64,000 nucleotides of DNA from Blautia hominis (GCA_002270465.1 NQOF01000008.1:62001-126000); one strand, 5' to 3'. Shown: positions 16,970 to 26,197, counted from the stretch's first letter. Notes: generated by a model not told the origin, from the letters alone. Program-made: numbers and translations.

Positions 16970-18001
16970 CTATTCTTCATTTTGTCCGTGTCTGGAAAAA
17001 TGGCTGCTGCCGTCAGGAAAATGCAGCAGAATCCTTGTATATTCCCCTTCTATAGACTGGGCTTCTATGGAGATTCCCAGCTTTCGGCACAGTTTTCTGC
17101 ACAGATACAGGCCGATGCCTGTGGACTGCCGATTGTGCCTGCCGTTGGTTCCGGTAAATCCTTTATCAAAAATGCGTCCGATCTCACTGTCCTGTATGCC
17201 AATACCGTTGTCTTCCAGGAACAGCGTAGTCCGGTTGTTTTCCCTGACGGTATGGATGGAGATGCGGCAGTCCTCCCCCTTTTTATATTTGACGGCATTG
17301 AGGAAGATCTGGTTCAGGATAAATTCCAACCATTTATCATCACAGTATACCGTTTCTTCGCATCCCTGCAGATCCACTTGCACATTATTTTTTATCAGGT
17401 AAGGGCGGATGCGCTGGATGGCAGTCAATACCGTATCTTTCAGTGTGATCTTGTGTATAAGATAATCCTGGTACACCGTATCAGATCTGGCATAGAAAAG
17501 TGCTTTCTCCACATCGTTCTCCAGTTCCGTGAGCTGGGCCTTGATTTTTCTTGTCTCTGCGGTCTTGTTGTTGTCACAGATCAGATTCATGGATGTGATG
17601 GGGAGTTTTACCTCGTGGATCCAGTTTTCGATAAAGTCTTTATACTCTGTGCGCTCAGATTCCAGATGGTGGACCGCGTCAATGACAGCTTTGTTGGAGC
17701 TTCTGAGGATCCTCTTATAGAGCCGGTCCTCCAGGCGGAAAGAATCCGGCATGATTTCCGAGATGAGATAAGGCTTATCCAGGGAATCTAAAATGTGAAA
17801 CAGCTCCCGGAAATATCTGTTTTTTCTGTACCAGTCAGCGATAAAATAAGCAGCCAAAAGAAAGAACCAAAAAATATAGAAAAGCAGAAGCTGATTCTTT
17901 CTGAGGCCGCAGGTGTATAAGTAGATAAAACTGCCGATCATGCACAGGATATGCAGCAGTATGGTCAGTGTCTTGTCCTTTAAATAATCCGCAAAATTCA
18001 T
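16970..18001 (-). CDS. bceS: BceS-type intramembrane-sensing histidine kinase
   Basis: A 343-residue kinase with two N-terminal helices (about 12-32 and 38-57) joined by almost no extracellular loop, the hallmark of BceS-like sensors that take their signal from the transporter. The H-box is ENWIHEVKLPITSMN, the N-box ILNQIFLNAVKYKKG, and the G-boxes EDNGIGIQ and STGIGLYLC. Its start overlaps the regulator stop by 4 nt (ATGA). It should work with the neighbouring BceAB pair. Confidence 0.9.
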   Translation of the reverse strand: MNFADYLKDKTLTILLHILCMIGSFIYLYTCGLRKNQLLLFYIFWFFLLAAYFIADWYRKNRYFRELFHILDSLDKPYLISEIMPDSFRLEDRLYKRILRSSNKAVIDAVHHLESERTEYKDFIENWIHEVKLPITSMNLICDNNKTAETRKIKAQLTELENDVEKALFYARSDTVYQDYLIHKITLKDTVLTAIQRIRPYLIKNNVQVDLQGCEETVYCDDKWLEFILNQIFLNAVKYKKGEDCRISIHTVRENNRTTLFLEDNGIGIQDSEIGRIFDKGFTGTNGRHNRQSTGIGLYLCRKLCRKLGISIEAQSIEGEYTRILLHFPDGSSHFSRHGQNEE

Positions 18002-18672
18002 ATTCGGTAGCCCTGTCCTCTCTTTGTCTCAATCAGATCATCCACACCGATTTCACGCAGTTTACTGCGGATGCGGGTGATATTGACACTCAGTGTATTG
18101 TCGTCAATGAAAATCTGATTATCCCACAAATCATCAATAATGTCCTCTCTGGGTACGATTTCACCGCACCGGGAAAACAAATTCCAGCAGATGCGCAGCT
18201 CATTTTTGGTAAGCTCCGCTGTTTTGCCGCTGCAGGTCAGTGTGCTGTTCAAAAGATTTAGCCTGCATCCCCTGCAGGTCAGGATACAGGAATCAGATAC
18301 CGCATTTTCCCGGCCCGAGCGCTTCAGGACCGCCGCGATCCTTGCCAGAAGTATGGGGGTTACATATGGTTTGGTGATATAATCGTCCCCGCCCATCATT
18401 ATGCCGTTCAGTTCATCCATGGAGGAGCTGCGGCTTGTCACAAAGATGATAGGCGTGTCCTTTGTTTTACGGATCTCCCTGCACAGGGACAGGCCGTCAA
18501 GCCCCGGCAGCTGGATATCCAGAAGGATCAGGTCAGGGGAAAGTGCCTGCACCTGGGCGGGAACATCGGAAAAATTTTCTATACTGTCTGCATGATACAG
18601 AGCGTTTTCCAGCATCAGTTTCAGTTCACTGCGGATGTCGGTATCGTCTTCAATGATCAATATATGGTACAA
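17998..18672 (-). CDS. bceR: BceR-type response regulator
   Basis: A 224-residue OmpR-family regulator with a receiver domain (Asp in LILLDIQLPG, Thr in VTSRSSS, Lys in YITKPY) and a winged helix (about 125-224, ending LIETKRGQGYRI). The reading frame begins with TTG, supported by GGAGG 7 nt upstream; no ATG lies nearby. It is the first gene of the two-component pair and should activate the bceAB-type genes when peptide antibiotics load the transporter. Confidence 0.9.
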   Translation of the reverse strand: MYHILIIEDDTDIRSELKLMLENALYHADSIENFSDVPAQVQALSPDLILLDIQLPGLDGLSLCREIRKTKDTPIIFVTSRSSSMDELNGIMMGGDDYITKPYVTPILLARIAAVLKRSGRENAVSDSCILTCRGCRLNLLNSTLTCSGKTAELTKNELRICWNLFSRCGEIVPREDIIDDLWDNQIFIDDNTLSVNITRIRSKLREIGVDDLIETKRGQGYRI

Positions 18673-18706
18673 GTTCTGGCCTCCTGCCGTCTTATGTTTT
18701 TCTTTT

Positions 18707-18840
18707 GTAACTATTCAGTAGGTCTGGGCATTCACTGCGCTGGCCGTAAGAAAGTGTACCACAACCAAGCAAAAGTCCCATCGCCAAAGGTAATTTTGCA
18801 TGGATTTTTGCCTGTAACTGTGAGGGTACTGAACAGTTAC
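18707..18840. repeat. Dispersed inverted-repeat element, copy A
   Basis: A 134-bp intergenic element starting GTAACTATTCAGTA and ending TACTGAACAGTTAC, so its ends are inverted repeats with one mismatch in 14. It is the same length as copy B (25853-25986), in the same orientation, and differs from it at about ten positions. The shared core includes ATTCACTGCGCTG. It lies between the divergent bceR-type and MATE genes and could be a small mobile element or a structured RNA. Confidence 0.85.
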
Positions 18841-19002
18841 TTTCTTTTATTATAGTATTCCTTGCAAAGCTTTGCAATGAAAAGGAAAATTCATTGCGCG
18901 GATTGGGAAAAACAGGTATAATGCTTAGAAAAGAAAAACTATGGAAAGCGGGAGCATCGGGGCTCAGAAGTTCATGGATAAAAGAGGGATGGAGACAGTG
19001 AA

Positions 19003-20403
19003 ATGACAGGAGTACAAAGGACAGAAAGCAGAAACTTACACAGCAAGGTAAACAAAACATTTTATTACAGTTTTTTTTCTATTTACGCGGCATTGGTGCT
19101 GCAGAATGTTATCACGCTCAGCGTAAATCTGGCGGATAATATGATGCTGGGGGCTTACAGTGAGACTTCGCTGGCAGGTGTGGCAGCGGTGAACCAGATT
19201 CAGTTTGTATTTCAGCAGATCCTCATGGCACTCGGAGACGGACTGGTGATCTTCTGCAGCCAGTATTGGGGAAAAAAGCAGACCGGACCTATGAAAAAAA
19301 TAGCTGCCACAGCCATGCATGCCGGACTTGTGGTGGCAGTCCTGTTGTTTGTGGGAGTCAGCCTTTTTCCGTACCAGGCTGTGGGGATTTTTACCACAGA
19401 CAGGCTTATTATTGAGGAAGGGGTACAATATCTGAATATCATCCGGTTTACTTATTTATTCTTTGCAGTCACCCAGCTTTTGCTGGCAGCCCTTAGAAGC
19501 GTGGAGGTGGTAAAGATTGCGTTCTGCCTCTCCATTATGACATTTTTTATCAACTGCGGAATCAATTATGTGTTGATATATGGAAATTTCGGTGCACCGG
19601 AAATGGGGACAGCGGGTGCCGCGGTGGGGACGCTGACTGCCAGGATCGTGGAGTGTGCGGTACTGATCATATACATAATAAAGAAGGAAAAGAACCTGAA
19701 TCTCAGGTTGAAGGATTATCTCCAGTTTGACAAGGTTTTCTGTAAGGATTATTTTAGGATCACAGCCCCTATGGTGGTGGTGCAGAGTCTTTGGGGAGTC
19801 AATACTGCACTGCAGACTGTAATTCTGGGCCATATGACATCAGCGGCGATTGCTGCCAACAGTGCTGCCTCCACTTTGTTTTTGATGGTGAAATCCACAG
19901 CCGTGGGGGCGGCCTCCACGGCGTCCATTATCATAGGTAAGACCATTGGAACAGGGGATATAGCGCTGACGAAAGTCTATGCAAGAGTAATGCAGAGAAT
20001 GTTTCTGGTGATTGGGATCTTGTCGGGTATCCTCCTGTTCTTTATCCGAATCCCCGTTCTGAATCTTTATGATCTGTCTTCCGCCACCAAAGATATGGCA
20101 AATACATTTTTGATCATTCTTAGCGTAGTCTGTGTTGGAATGTCTTATCAGATGCCCACTAACAATGGAATCATAAGGGGCGGGGGCAATGCCATGTTTG
20201 TGGTGAAGATGGATTTGATCAGTATATGGCTCATCGTCATACCGTTATCTTTCTTTATGGCGTTTGTTATGAAGGCATCTCCGGCAGTGGTGGTATGCTG
20301 CCTGAATGCGGACCAGATATTTAAATGCATTCCTGCATTTTTAGAATCGCACTATGGGAACTGGATACGAAAACTGACCAGGGATGAAAGTCCTGCTTCG
20401 TAA
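19003..20403 (+). CDS. MATE-family multidrug efflux transporter
   Basis: A 466-residue membrane protein with about 12 helices in two related halves. Motifs such as NVITLSVNLADNMMLG and GLVIFCSQYWGKKQ in the first half, and AAIAANSAASTLFLM in the second, fit the MATE (NorM/DinF-like) family, which exports cationic drugs in exchange for Na+ or H+. A GGAGA ribosome binding site precedes the ATG. It stands alone between a dispersed repeat element and a terminator. Substrate unknown. Confidence 0.9.
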   Translation: MTGVQRTESRNLHSKVNKTFYYSFFSIYAALVLQNVITLSVNLADNMMLGAYSETSLAGVAAVNQIQFVFQQILMALGDGLVIFCSQYWGKKQTGPMKKIAATAMHAGLVVAVLLFVGVSLFPYQAVGIFTTDRLIIEEGVQYLNIIRFTYLFFAVTQLLLAALRSVEVVKIAFCLSIMTFFINCGINYVLIYGNFGAPEMGTAGAAVGTLTARIVECAVLIIYIIKKEKNLNLRLKDYLQFDKVFCKDYFRITAPMVVVQSLWGVNTALQTVILGHMTSAAIAANSAASTLFLMVKSTAVGAASTASIIIGKTIGTGDIALTKVYARVMQRMFLVIGILSGILLFFIRIPVLNLYDLSSATKDMANTFLIILSVVCVGMSYQMPTNNGIIRGGGNAMFVVKMDLISIWLIVIPLSFFMAFVMKASPAVVVCCLNADQIFKCIPAFLESHYGNWIRKLTRDESPAS

Positions 20404-20438
20404 AAATGGCATATGAAAACTGAATAAGTAGTATTTAG

Positions 20439-20475
20439 CGGATGCGCCGGAATGTATGCCGGGGTATCCGTTTTT
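20439..20475 (+). terminator. Rho-independent terminator after the MATE gene
   Basis: CGGAT (20439-20443) plus GCCGG pair with CCGG and ATCCG (20466-20470), followed by TTTTTA. Position directly after the MATE stop fits. Confidence 0.75.
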
Positions 20476-20544
20476 ATGTATTCGGGATTGAAGAGAAAAG
20501 CCAAAGTATCTTTACTTTTTCTGGATTTGTATGGGAATTGTATG

Positions 20545-20675
20545 TATAATGATTGGTATATAGTAACGGTTCCGCAGTAATGTAGAATTCCTGCCGGCAA
20601 AGGTGGTTCCCCGTGGATCCTGCCTGGGGCTGAGGGGAGACGGAACCAAAATCTTGAAATGAGGGAGGAAAGAGA
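20545..20675 (+). promoter_or_regulatory. Promoter -10 and structured 5' leader of the DUF5058 operon
   Basis: TATAAT (20545-20550) is followed by a leader of about 120 nt. GGTTCCG (20578-20584) is complementary to CGGAACC (20641-20647), closing a domain that includes CCCC and GGGG segments; a second GGTTCC copy (in GTGGTTCCCC) could pair with the same CGGAACC, giving alternative folds. It matches no riboswitch class I recognise. Confidence 0.45.
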
Positions 20676-21401
20676 ATGAAATTTCAACCAAACAGTGCAT
20701 TTTTGTTTACCCTGGCAGGGCTGGTGATATTGTTTGTCATTGCACAGTCCATATTTTTTCTGGTACGTGCTTACAGACGGGGGAAAAGCCTGGGGATCGA
20801 GACGGCACAGATGAAGAAAACGATTGTGTCAACAGCCGTTTTTACCCTTGCGCCGGCGGTATCGATACTGCTGGGGGTTATCACTTTGTCAAAGTTTCTG
20901 GGACTGCCGCTGCCATGGCTGAGGCTTAGTGTGATCGGGGCTATTACTTATGAACTTCCTGCGGCTACTTCCACAGCAAATGCGCTGCATATTTCCCTGT
21001 CGGAAACCATAACAGACCCAAAGGTTTATACAGCCATCTGCTGGGTTATGACTCTTGGTATTTTTCCGGGGCTTATATGGGTACCGCTTTTCATTAAGAA
21101 AATTCAGGGCGGTCTTTTGAAGATAAAAAACAAGGACAGCAAATGGGGAGATATCTTTATGACTGCCATGTTCTTAGGCATGATATCCGCGTTTCTGGGA
21201 ATGGTGTTCTCCGATATCCGTATTGGGCTGAAAGGGTGGATCCCTATTTTTGTCCTGCTGTTTTCCGCGCTTCTTATGGGGATCTGTGGAATTCTCATTA
21301 AGAAATGCGGCTGGAAATGGCTGGAGAATTATGCACTTCCCATCAGTATGCTGGGAGCTATGATATTCGCGGCGGTCATAACGCCCATGATAGGAGGCTG
21401 A
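20676..21401 (+). CDS. DUF5058-family membrane protein
   Basis: A 241-residue integral membrane protein with about seven helices, including AFLFTLAGLVILFVIAQS at the N-terminus and a conserved-looking LGLPLPWLRLSVIGAITYEL segment. It resembles the DUF5058 family, found in Firmicutes next to another small membrane protein and often a peptidase; function unknown. The strong GAGGGAGGAAAG ribosome binding site, the 4-nt gap to the next gene and the M20 peptidase behind suggest a two-component transporter that supplies or exports the peptidase substrate (inference). Confidence 0.7.
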   Translation: MKFQPNSAFLFTLAGLVILFVIAQSIFFLVRAYRRGKSLGIETAQMKKTIVSTAVFTLAPAVSILLGVITLSKFLGLPLPWLRLSVIGAITYELPAATSTANALHISLSETITDPKVYTAICWVMTLGIFPGLIWVPLFIKKIQGGLLKIKNKDSKWGDIFMTAMFLGMISAFLGMVFSDIRIGLKGWIPIFVLLFSALLMGICGILIKKCGWKWLENYALPISMLGAMIFAAVITPMIGG

Positions 21402-21405
21402 CAGA

Positions 21406-22071
21406 ATGAAGAAAAACGGTAGAACGTATGAAGATATGACACATATTTACGGGCGCATCTGGATCCTCTGTGCTCTGGGCATGATCTTTGCCTATCCTAT
21501 TGTCACCTGTATCTATTATCAGGCGTGGCCGGGCTGGAAGCCGGTGCTCAAAGGACTACTGGGTGTGGCCCCTATTTTCTGGACCGTGGGTTTGATCGAG
21601 GTGGTGACTTTTGTTCCCATGCTGGGGACCGCAGGGTCTTATCTGGCTTTTGTCACAGGGAATCTGACAAACCTGAAGGTCCCGGCAGCACTCACTGCCA
21701 TGGAGAATGCCAGGGTAAAACCGGGAACAGAGAAGGGTGAGGTGATATCTACCATTGCGGTGGCCACTTCCTCTATTGTCACAACCATTGTGATCGCTCT
21801 CGGCGTGGCACTTCTCGTGCCGCTGACGCCCATCTTGAACAACCCTGCAGTGAAACCGGCATTTGACAATATACTTCCGTCCCTGTTCGGCGGCCTGGCG
21901 GTGGTGTATGTAAGCAAAAACTGGAAGATTTCCGTTGCGCCGCTGTTATTTATGGTCATTCTGTTTCTTCTGGTGCCGTCCCTTTCAGGGTCTGTGGGGG
22001 TGCTGGTTCCGGTCGGGGCAGTGATCGCCATTGGCTCTGCAAGATTTTTATATAAGAATGGGAAATTATAG
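21406..22071 (+). CDS. Small integral membrane protein paired with DUF5058 protein
   Basis: A 221-residue protein with about five or six helices (IWILCALGMIFAYPIVTCIY, AVATSSIVTTIVIALGVALL). I do not recognise a named family. It is tightly coupled to the DUF5058 gene, so the two probably form one membrane complex. The TAG stop shares its last base with the first base of dispersed repeat copy C, which begins exactly there and separates this gene from the M20 peptidase. Confidence 0.65.
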   Translation: MKKNGRTYEDMTHIYGRIWILCALGMIFAYPIVTCIYYQAWPGWKPVLKGLLGVAPIFWTVGLIEVVTFVPMLGTAGSYLAFVTGNLTNLKVPAALTAMENARVKPGTEKGEVISTIAVATSSIVTTIVIALGVALLVPLTPILNNPAVKPAFDNILPSLFGGLAVVYVSKNWKISVAPLLFMVILFLLVPSLSGSVGVLVPVGAVIAIGSARFLYKNGKL

Positions 22072-22202
22072 TAACAGTTCAGACAGGTCTGCGCATTTAC
22101 TGCGCTGACCGTATGAAAAAGTAGTGTCAGCTTTATCCGGCCCATCGCGAAGCGATTCTTAATGGCTGGATGCGTAACAGTTCAGCTTGTCTGAACTGTT
22201 AC
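22071..22202. repeat. Dispersed inverted-repeat element, copy C
   Basis: A 132-bp element starting GTAACAGTTCAGACA and ending TGTCTGAACTGTTAC, a 15-bp perfect terminal inverted repeat. Near the right end, GTAACAGTTCAG-CTTGT-CTGAACTGTTAC forms a hairpin by itself (22174-22202). The core matches copies A and B (TCTGCGCATTTACTGCGCTG). An internal hairpin, ATCGC-GAA-GCGAT, replaces the GCC-AAA-GGC hairpin of copy B at the same place, so pairing is kept while sequence changes. Confidence 0.85.
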
Positions 22203-22223
22203 AAATTATAGGAGGGAATGGAA

Positions 22224-23666
22224 ATGTTGGAGATCATATTATGGATTTTGCTGGCAGCCGTGGTGGCATTTTTGGCCGTTATATTTGTGCGGGCTGCTAT
22301 GTTCAAACCAAAACCGGAGAGAAAGCCTTCCGGAAAACAGGTAATGGTAAATGAAGAAAAAATAGTACAGGATATGGCGGAAATGATACGTTGCAAAACC
22401 GTATCTTATAATGACGAAAGCCTGATTGACAAGGCGGAATTTAAGAAGTTCCGGGAACTGCTCCCTAAGATCTACCCGGAGATCCACAGTTGCTTGAGCC
22501 GCCAGTTTGTTGGGGTGAACGGTATGCTGTATCACTGGAAAGGAAAAAAGGAGGGGCGCCCGGTTGTGCTTATGTCCCATTATGACGTGGTGCCTGTGGA
22601 GGAATCGCAGTGGGAAAAACCTGCTTTTGAGGGGATCGTGGAAGATGGCGTTCTCTGGGGTAGAGGGACTTTGGACACGAAAGGGACCCTCTGCGGAATT
22701 ATGGAGGCAGCGGAACAGCTTCTGAAAGAGGGGTATGTGCCGGAGCATGATATTTATTTTGCTTTTTCCGGTCAGGAGGAGATTAACGGACCAAGCTGCC
22801 CGTCTATTGTGGACTGGTTTGAGAAAAAAGGGATTTCACCGGCAATGGTAGTGGACGAGGGCGGTGCTGTGGTGGAGAACGTGTTTCCGGGTGTGTCACG
22901 GGAATGTGCGCTGATCGGCATAGCAGAGAAAGGACTTACTAACATTGAATTCCATGCAAAAAGCAATGGAGGTCATGCTTCTATGCCCCCGGTCCACACC
23001 ATTGTGGGGGAATTGGCCCAGGCAGTGACAGAGGTGGAGAACCATCCGTTCCAGCGTCAGCTCACAAAACCTGTGAGGGAAATGCTGGATATCTTGGGCC
23101 GTCATTCCACCTTATTATACAAAGTGATCTTTGCAAATCTCTGGTGTTTTGAGGGCGTATTTGATAAAGTCTGCAAAAAGTCCGGCGGTGAGCTGAATGC
23201 CATGATGCGGACCACTTGTGCCATGACAAAAATGGAAGGGGGAAAGGCCTACAATGTGATTCCGCCGAAAGCTTCCGTGGGCATGAACCTCAGACTGATC
23301 GGAAGAGATACTGTGGAATCTGCAAGGGAATATCTGGCGCGCACCATACAGAACCCTAATATTGAAGTGTCTGTAGTGGAGGGAAGAAACCCCTCAGCGG
23401 AATCTGACACGTCCTGCAAAGAGTGGGAACTGTTATCCCAGGCAGTATGCGATACCTGGCCGGAAGCATTGGTTTCTCCCTATCTCATGATGGCCTGCAG
23501 TGATTCCTGGCACTACTGCAGAATTACCGACCGGGTGTACAAATTTTCTGCTATGAAGCTGTCCAAAGAGGAGAGAGGAATGATTCATGGAAATAATGAG
23601 AGAGTTCCCGTAAAAACCCTTGTAAAGACAGTAGAATTTTATATCAGGCTTATGAAAAGCTGCTGA
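22224..23666 (+). CDS. Membrane-anchored M20-family metallopeptidase
   Basis: About 480 residues: an N-terminal helix (about 5-25, [17 protein letters not shown]) followed by an M20 dinuclear zinc peptidase. Visible residues are the metal His-x-Asp in [18 protein letters not shown] with the bridging Asp, the catalytic Glu in SGQEEING, the dimerisation-domain motif NGGHASMPP and the C-terminal metal His in MIHGNNE. Relatives cleave dipeptides or N-acyl amino acids. The N-terminal anchor is unusual for M20 enzymes. The second ATG (8 nt after GGAGG) is preferred. It probably belongs to the DUF5058 operon. Confidence 0.88.
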   Translation: MLEIILWILLAAVVAFLAVIFVRAAMFKPKPERKPSGKQVMVNEEKIVQDMAEMIRCKTVSYNDESLIDKAEFKKFRELLPKIYPEIHSCLSRQFVGVNGMLYHWKGKKEGRPVVLMSHYDVVPVEESQWEKPAFEGIVEDGVLWGRGTLDTKGTLCGIMEAAEQLLKEGYVPEHDIYFAFSGQEEINGPSCPSIVDWFEKKGISPAMVVDEGGAVVENVFPGVSRECALIGIAEKGLTNIEFHAKSNGGHASMPPVHTIVGELAQAVTEVENHPFQRQLTKPVREMLDILGRHSTLLYKVIFANLWCFEGVFDKVCKKSGGELNAMMRTTCAMTKMEGGKAYNVIPPKASVGMNLRLIGRDTVESAREYLARTIQNPNIEVSVVEGRNPSAESDTSCKEWELLSQAVCDTWPEALVSPYLMMACSDSWHYCRITDRVYKFSAMKLSKEERGMIHGNNERVPVKTLVKTVEFYIRLMKSC

Positions 23667-23727
23667 TAAGCAATTGTTCTGTTAAAGAATCACAGAGATT
23701 TTGCAGATGATTCCGAACAGGCGGTAT

Positions 23728-23766
23728 AAATGCCATTGCCATTTTCCGAGGCAATGGCATTTTAAA
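23728..23766. terminator. Bidirectional terminator, 13-bp stem
   Basis: AAATGCCATTGCC (23728-23740) pairs perfectly with GGCAATGGCATTT (23750-23762) around a 9-nt loop, between the convergent M20 and AraC genes. The A-T ends supply U-runs on both strands. Confidence 0.85.
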
Positions 23767-23816
23767 GTTAAAAATATATGCCCAGCCTTGTCAGAAAACT
23801 TTGTTTCCGCCTCTCA

Positions 23817-24680
23817 TCACTGAATCGGAAAATAGATATCAATTTCCGAATTCTCATTATCCGGGCCTGTAAATCGTTCCGCATAGCATTCAAAATCATC
23901 CCGCCGTGCAAGTTCAAATCCGCTTTTTGGAAACCAGACACCCCAAATGTAATGATATGTTTGAAGCAGGGTGTCCACAGTCCCTTTATGGATAAATCTA
24001 GCATATGTTCCCCCGGATAACTTTTTAACTTCCATATCTTTTATAACAGGATATCCTTCCGGGATCTCAACACCCACAAATGCAGTAGATGCGCTGTCAA
24101 TATGAAAGATATGGGGGGCGCAGGTATCGCCGGCTTCATAGACGCCGTACCGCTTATTTAAACGCAGTGCCGGGGGAATCTGCTTATTGAACTGCTGCCA
24201 TACAGCAAAAGATTCACTGCCGCTGATCGTTGTGTAAAAGCGGATCCCCATAATATATATGGCAGGTATGGTGACAATGTTTGGACTTAAACCGGCATAA
24301 GTGACGATAGTATTATCAGGCATCTGTGCGGACTGCCTGTTTCCGATCAAAACGTCGATCCCGTGTTTTCTGTACTCTGTGGGTGTCATGGAATATCTGT
24401 CTTTAAAAGCCCTGGTGAAACTTTCAGCGGACTCAAAATACAGAGAAAGTCCAATATCAATAATCTTTTTTTCACTGTGGGTCAAATCCCATGCGGCCTG
24501 TGCTAATCGTCTGCTTCGGATATAACTTCCGATGGTTTCCCCCATGACTGCGCTGAAATAGCGGTGAAAGTGGTAGTAAGAATAGGAAACTGCCTCTGCA
24601 ACATCCCGCGCAGTGATCGTTTCATATAAATGATTCTCAATGAAGACAATAGCCTGCCCAATGATATGCCGGTCATTCAA
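23817..24680 (-). CDS. AraC-family regulator with GyrI-like sensor domain
   Basis: A 287-residue protein. The N-terminal AraC-type DNA-binding domain (about 8-105) contains ITARDVAEAVSYSYYHFHRYF and DIGLSLYFESAESFTRAFK with YSMTPTEYRK; a GyrI-like effector domain covers about 125-287. The frame opens with TTG, 8 nt after GGAGG. It follows the C45-like hydrolase gene by 32 nt on the same strand, so both are probably co-transcribed, and the regulator may respond to a substrate or product of that enzyme. Same architecture as the regulator at 4188-5159. Confidence 0.87.
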   Translation of the reverse strand: MNDRHIIGQAIVFIENHLYETITARDVAEAVSYSYYHFHRYFSAVMGETIGSYIRSRRLAQAAWDLTHSEKKIIDIGLSLYFESAESFTRAFKDRYSMTPTEYRKHGIDVLIGNRQSAQMPDNTIVTYAGLSPNIVTIPAIYIMGIRFYTTISGSESFAVWQQFNKQIPPALRLNKRYGVYEAGDTCAPHIFHIDSASTAFVGVEIPEGYPVIKDMEVKKLSGGTYARFIHKGTVDTLLQTYHYIWGVWFPKSGFELARRDDFECYAERFTGPDNENSEIDIYFPIQ

Positions 24681-24712
24681 AGACGGCTTCCTCCTTTCCG
24701 TTGATCAGTCGA

Positions 24713-25819
24713 TCACAATATTTTATAGAAATCCGGGTCTGCTTTTTCCTGGGGAAAAAGAGCCTGTATTTCCCCGGCATTCAGCATGCCAACTGAAAAT
24801 GTATGCCATTCATTGGCCTGTGGGGAACCGAATGTCATCTCAATGGTTTTGTCTGTCACATCAAATACCATAGTGCGCAGTGTGCCGAAAAATTCTTTGT
24901 AATAGTGGCAGCAAAGCCCGTCCGGATAAGAGGCTGACAGTAGTTCCTTTATTTCCTTTTTTGAAATACGTTTGTCCTGTTCAAACAGTTCCACTATAGT
25001 ATCATTGCGGATAACAGAATTTTCAATCACCGTTTTTTCGTATGGTCTGATATCCTCAAACAAGGTATGGTTTGTGGATGTGAGATATGCTTTGCCGTCT
25101 TTGCCATCCAGGATCTCATAAGCCTTATGTCCGTCGATGCATTGTAATAATGCTATTTTATCATAGCTGTCAGCTAACATCAAATTAATATTAAAACCGA
25201 TAGGCGCATCCATGGCCCATTTCACTGCTTCGTCCACCGTCCGGCAGTTTTCCAGTATGCTGCGGATAACGATCCAGAGCTGAAATCCTGTTACGCCTGC
25301 TTTTTGTGCACCATCAAAATTGCCTACCGGAAGTCCGTTTCCGGCCTGGCACACAGCAAGGCCGTGTTCGTTCATGCCGTCGCCTCTTCCGAACAGATGC
25401 AGGGTAGAGCCTATATAACGGTATTTTCCCTTGATAGCAGTATAGGCGAAGCACATTTCCTCCATTTCATCGTGGAAGTCATAGTTTCTGGCCATCATTG
25501 TATGATGATTGTCAGTCTTTGACGGCAGTGCCGCCATGAGACTGCATCCCCGCTCCAGGTAGGTCATTGCATAGAAAATAATCTGCTCTGCATTTACACC
25601 CACAGTGTCCGAAAACCCTCTGATCTCTTGGTTGATTCCTGGGCAATAGCTGTCCAGCAGGGCTGTGATCTGTTCAAATTTGTCATGTGGATAAGTATCC
25701 GGCGGAAGTAAAGCCCGCTGCAGCAAATCAGGAGCCGATAAGATCCAGTTTCCAATCTGCGTACCCACCTCATAACTTGTACCGGTAAAATTTTTTAGAT
25801 ATACATTTGTTTTTTCCAT
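24713..25819 (-). CDS. C45-like linear amide hydrolase (acyltransferase/choloylglycine hydrolase superfamily)
   Basis: A 368-residue N-terminal-nucleophile-type enzyme. Features of the C45/penicillin acyltransferase-like group are the candidate nucleophile in GCSLMAAL, MARNYDFHDE, the GMNEHGLAVCQAGNG block and LTSTNHTLFED. Relatives hydrolyse or transfer acyl groups on linear amides. A longer frame runs 120 nt upstream, but that part is encoded by dispersed repeat copy B; the ATG at 25819 with AAAGGA upstream is the likely start. Unlike classical family members, the Cys is internal, so processing or a different nucleophile should be considered. Confidence 0.75.
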   Translation of the reverse strand: MEKTNVYLKNFTGTSYEVGTQIGNWILSAPDLLQRALLPPDTYPHDKFEQITALLDSYCPGINQEIRGFSDTVGVNAEQIIFYAMTYLERGCSLMAALPSKTDNHHTMMARNYDFHDEMEEMCFAYTAIKGKYRYIGSTLHLFGRGDGMNEHGLAVCQAGNGLPVGNFDGAQKAGVTGFQLWIVIRSILENCRTVDEAVKWAMDAPIGFNINLMLADSYDKIALLQCIDGHKAYEILDGKDGKAYLTSTNHTLFEDIRPYEKTVIENSVIRNDTIVELFEQDKRISKKEIKELLSASYPDGLCCHYYKEFFGTLRTMVFDVTDKTIEMTFGSPQANEWHTFSVGMLNAGEIQALFPQEKADPDFYKIL

Positions 25820-25852
25820 ATTGATATCATTCCTTTCTTGGGTAAAATGATT

Positions 25853-25986
25853 GTAACTATTCAGTAGATCTGCGCATTCACTGCGCTGACCGTAAGAAAG
25901 TGTACCACGGTCAAGCAAAAATCCCATCGCCAAAGGCAATTTTGCATGGATCTTTGCCTGTAACTGTGAGGGTATTGAACAGTTAC
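25853..25986. repeat. Dispersed inverted-repeat element, copy B
   Basis: A 134-bp element starting GTAACTATTCAGTA and ending TATTGAACAGTTAC. It is about 92 percent identical by eye to copy A and in the same orientation. An internal hairpin CCATCGCC-AAA-GGC with ATGG further on is visible. It lies just upstream of the C45-like hydrolase gene, possibly within its 5' leader. Confidence 0.85.
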
Positions 25987-26197
25987 AAATGATTATAATA
26001 GGAACCAGGAATATAAACTTGATATTTTTTGCTGTTTACCGGACTTGGTTTTGGAAGACTGTCTGCGGGTGTACTTTGCGAAGACGGTGCTGTATCCTGG
26101 TAACTTAGCTGCCATATCCGGCAACTAAGCTTTCATGCTATTGCGTATTCCCACAGAGTCTGGTAAGGTTTAGGCAGATGGGAAAGGAGCTGGCAGT
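25987..26197. other. Intergenic region upstream of the LytTR operon
   Basis: No coding potential is seen. The one structure noted is CTTAG (26104) with GCC, pairing with GGC and CTAAG (26125-26129), a short hairpin about 70 nt before the LytTR start. It could be a regulator site or leader structure. No clear promoter was assigned. Confidence 0.3.

Noticed and set aside
25820-25939. N-terminal extension of the C45-like hydrolase frame
   Set aside because: The extra residues are encoded by dispersed repeat copy B; the same peptide appears on the minus strand of copy A. The ATG at 25819 has its own ribosome site.
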